DNA from: an uncultured Eubacteriales bacterium
Lineage (GTDB): Bacteria > Bacillota > Clostridia > Oscillospirales > Oscillospiraceae
Reading direction: 5' to 3'
Assembly (NCBI GenBank): GCA_900321335.1
Contig: ONVR01000144.1
Location: 1-5,843, forward strand
DNA: 5,843 bases
In this document: piece after piece, positions 5,273-5,843 of the stretch
Numbering within the stretch: position 1 is the stretch's first letter
Layout: the number at the start of each line of letters is the position of its first letter
Notes under the pieces: generated by a model
What the model was told of the DNA's origin: nothing
The model's database searches: none
What the model saw: the letters and a program-made list of their open reading frames with translations, nothing else
Translations under genes and position numbers: made by a program

Positions 5273-5302
5273 TTGCAAAACCGGGGCCGGATAGTATATA
5301 AT
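5273..5302 (+). promoter_or_regulatory. Sigma-A promoter of yfbR
   Basis: TTGCAA (5273-5278) and a perfect TATAAT (5297-5302) are 18 bp apart. The start is predicted near 5309, with a leader of about 42 nt before the ATG at 5351. It is back-to-back with the spoIIP promoter. Confidence 0.75.
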
Positions 5303-5350
5303 ACCTAATAATACGTTTCCAACAAGGCTGAAAGAATTTGAGGCGCGGAT

Positions 5351-5843
5351 ATGGACTACAGTTTTTACGCTCTGGTTTCGAGAATGAAAAACATCAGCCG
5401 CTGGGCGCTGATGCGCAACAGCTACCCGGAGAATGTGCAGGAGCACTCCCACATGGTGGCGGTACTGGCCCACGCCCTGTGCGTGATCCGTCGGGACGTT
5501 TTCGGGATCCCCACGGACCCCGGTGCGGCGGTGAGCGCGGCGCTGTTTCACGACGCCTCAGAGATCCTGACGGGGGATCTGCCGACCCCCATCAAGTACC
5601 ACGATCCGGAGATCATGACCGCCTATAAGCAGGTGGAGCAGCAGGCGGCCAAAAAGCTGGTCAGCTCGCTGCCGCCGGAGATGCGGGACGCCTATGAACA
5701 GGTCCTGACACCGGCGGACCCGGATGTGGCCGCCATCGTCAAGGCGGCGGATAGACTCTCGGCATACATCAAGTGTGTGGAAGAGCTAAAGGCGGGCAAC
5801 AACGAGTTCCGCTCCGCCTCGGAGCAGACCATGCGCAAGCTCC
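5351..5843 (+). CDS. yfbR: HD-domain 5'-deoxynucleotidase, YfbR family, 3' end missing
   Basis: The first 164 residues of a cytosolic metal-dependent phosphohydrolase; the family is about 190-200 residues, so only the last few dozen are lost at the right edge. E. coli YfbR removes phosphate from deoxyribonucleoside 5'-monophosphates. The HD-domain residues are all visible: R17 and W18 in ISRWALMRN, H32 in VQEHSHMV, H67-D68 in LFHDASEILTGDLPTPIKY (with E71 and D76), and D134 in KAADRLSAYIK. The DLPTPIKY segment is diagnostic for YfbR rather than other HD proteins. The ATG at 5351 has GAGG (5340-5343) 7 nt upstream. It is divergent from spoIIP, with its own promoter; a role in dNTP balance is inferred from the family and is not related to sporulation as far as can be seen. 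Confidence 0.93.
   Translation, partial: MDYSFYALVSRMKNISRWALMRNSYPENVQEHSHMVAVLAHALCVIRRDVFGIPTDPGAAVSAALFHDASEILTGDLPTPIKYHDPEIMTAYKQVEQQAAKKLVSSLPPEMRDAYEQVLTPADPDVAAIVKAADRLSAYIKCVEELKAGNNEFRSASEQTMRKL

Overview
The window looks like chromosomal DNA of a spore-forming, strictly anaerobic, high-GC member of the Clostridia, most likely the Oscillospiraceae/Oscillospirales. This rests on a SpoIIP sporulation hydrolase, a class A flavodiiron protein, a TrmK-type tRNA methyltransferase, Firmicutes-like Shine-Dalgarno and sigma-A promoter sequences, and GC-rich third codon positions. The taxon is inferred; no species-level marker was read.

Layout from left to right: (1) trmK, minus strand, 3' part cut off by the left edge; (2) a terminator-like hairpin only 18 bp upstream of the trmK start; (3) a 72-aa DUF1858 CxxC redox-disulfide protein, minus strand, with its own sigma-A promoter ringed by copies of TATGGAT; (4) a complete 398-aa flavodiiron protein (FprA type), minus strand, with a promoter flanked by an 11-bp direct repeat; (5) the RNase P RNA gene rnpB (class A), minus strand, with a near-consensus promoter and a strong terminator; (6) a 419-aa OFA-type major facilitator transporter, minus strand, with a near-consensus promoter; (7) spoIIP, minus strand, with a sigma-E-like promoter; (8) a divergent yfbR-type HD-domain 5'-deoxynucleotidase, plus strand, cut off by the right edge.

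Most genes are housekeeping or stress genes with individual promoters rather than one operon. The flavodiiron protein (O2/NO detoxification) and the DUF1858 protein form a plausible redox/nitrosative-stress pair transcribed in the same direction. The transporter gene has no terminator of its own and ends 5 bp before the rnpB -35 box, so its transcript probably runs into rnpB. The spoIIP and yfbR promoters share a 151-bp divergent intergenic region.

I see no mobile element, CRISPR array, tRNA, phage gene or defence system, and no convincing evidence of a novel multi-gene system. The points most worth a second look are the small-scale regulatory structures: repeats around two redox-gene promoters, the hairpin before trmK, and the inverted repeat overlapping the spoIIP promoter. 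No stretch longer than 300 bases is without a gene once rnpB is counted.
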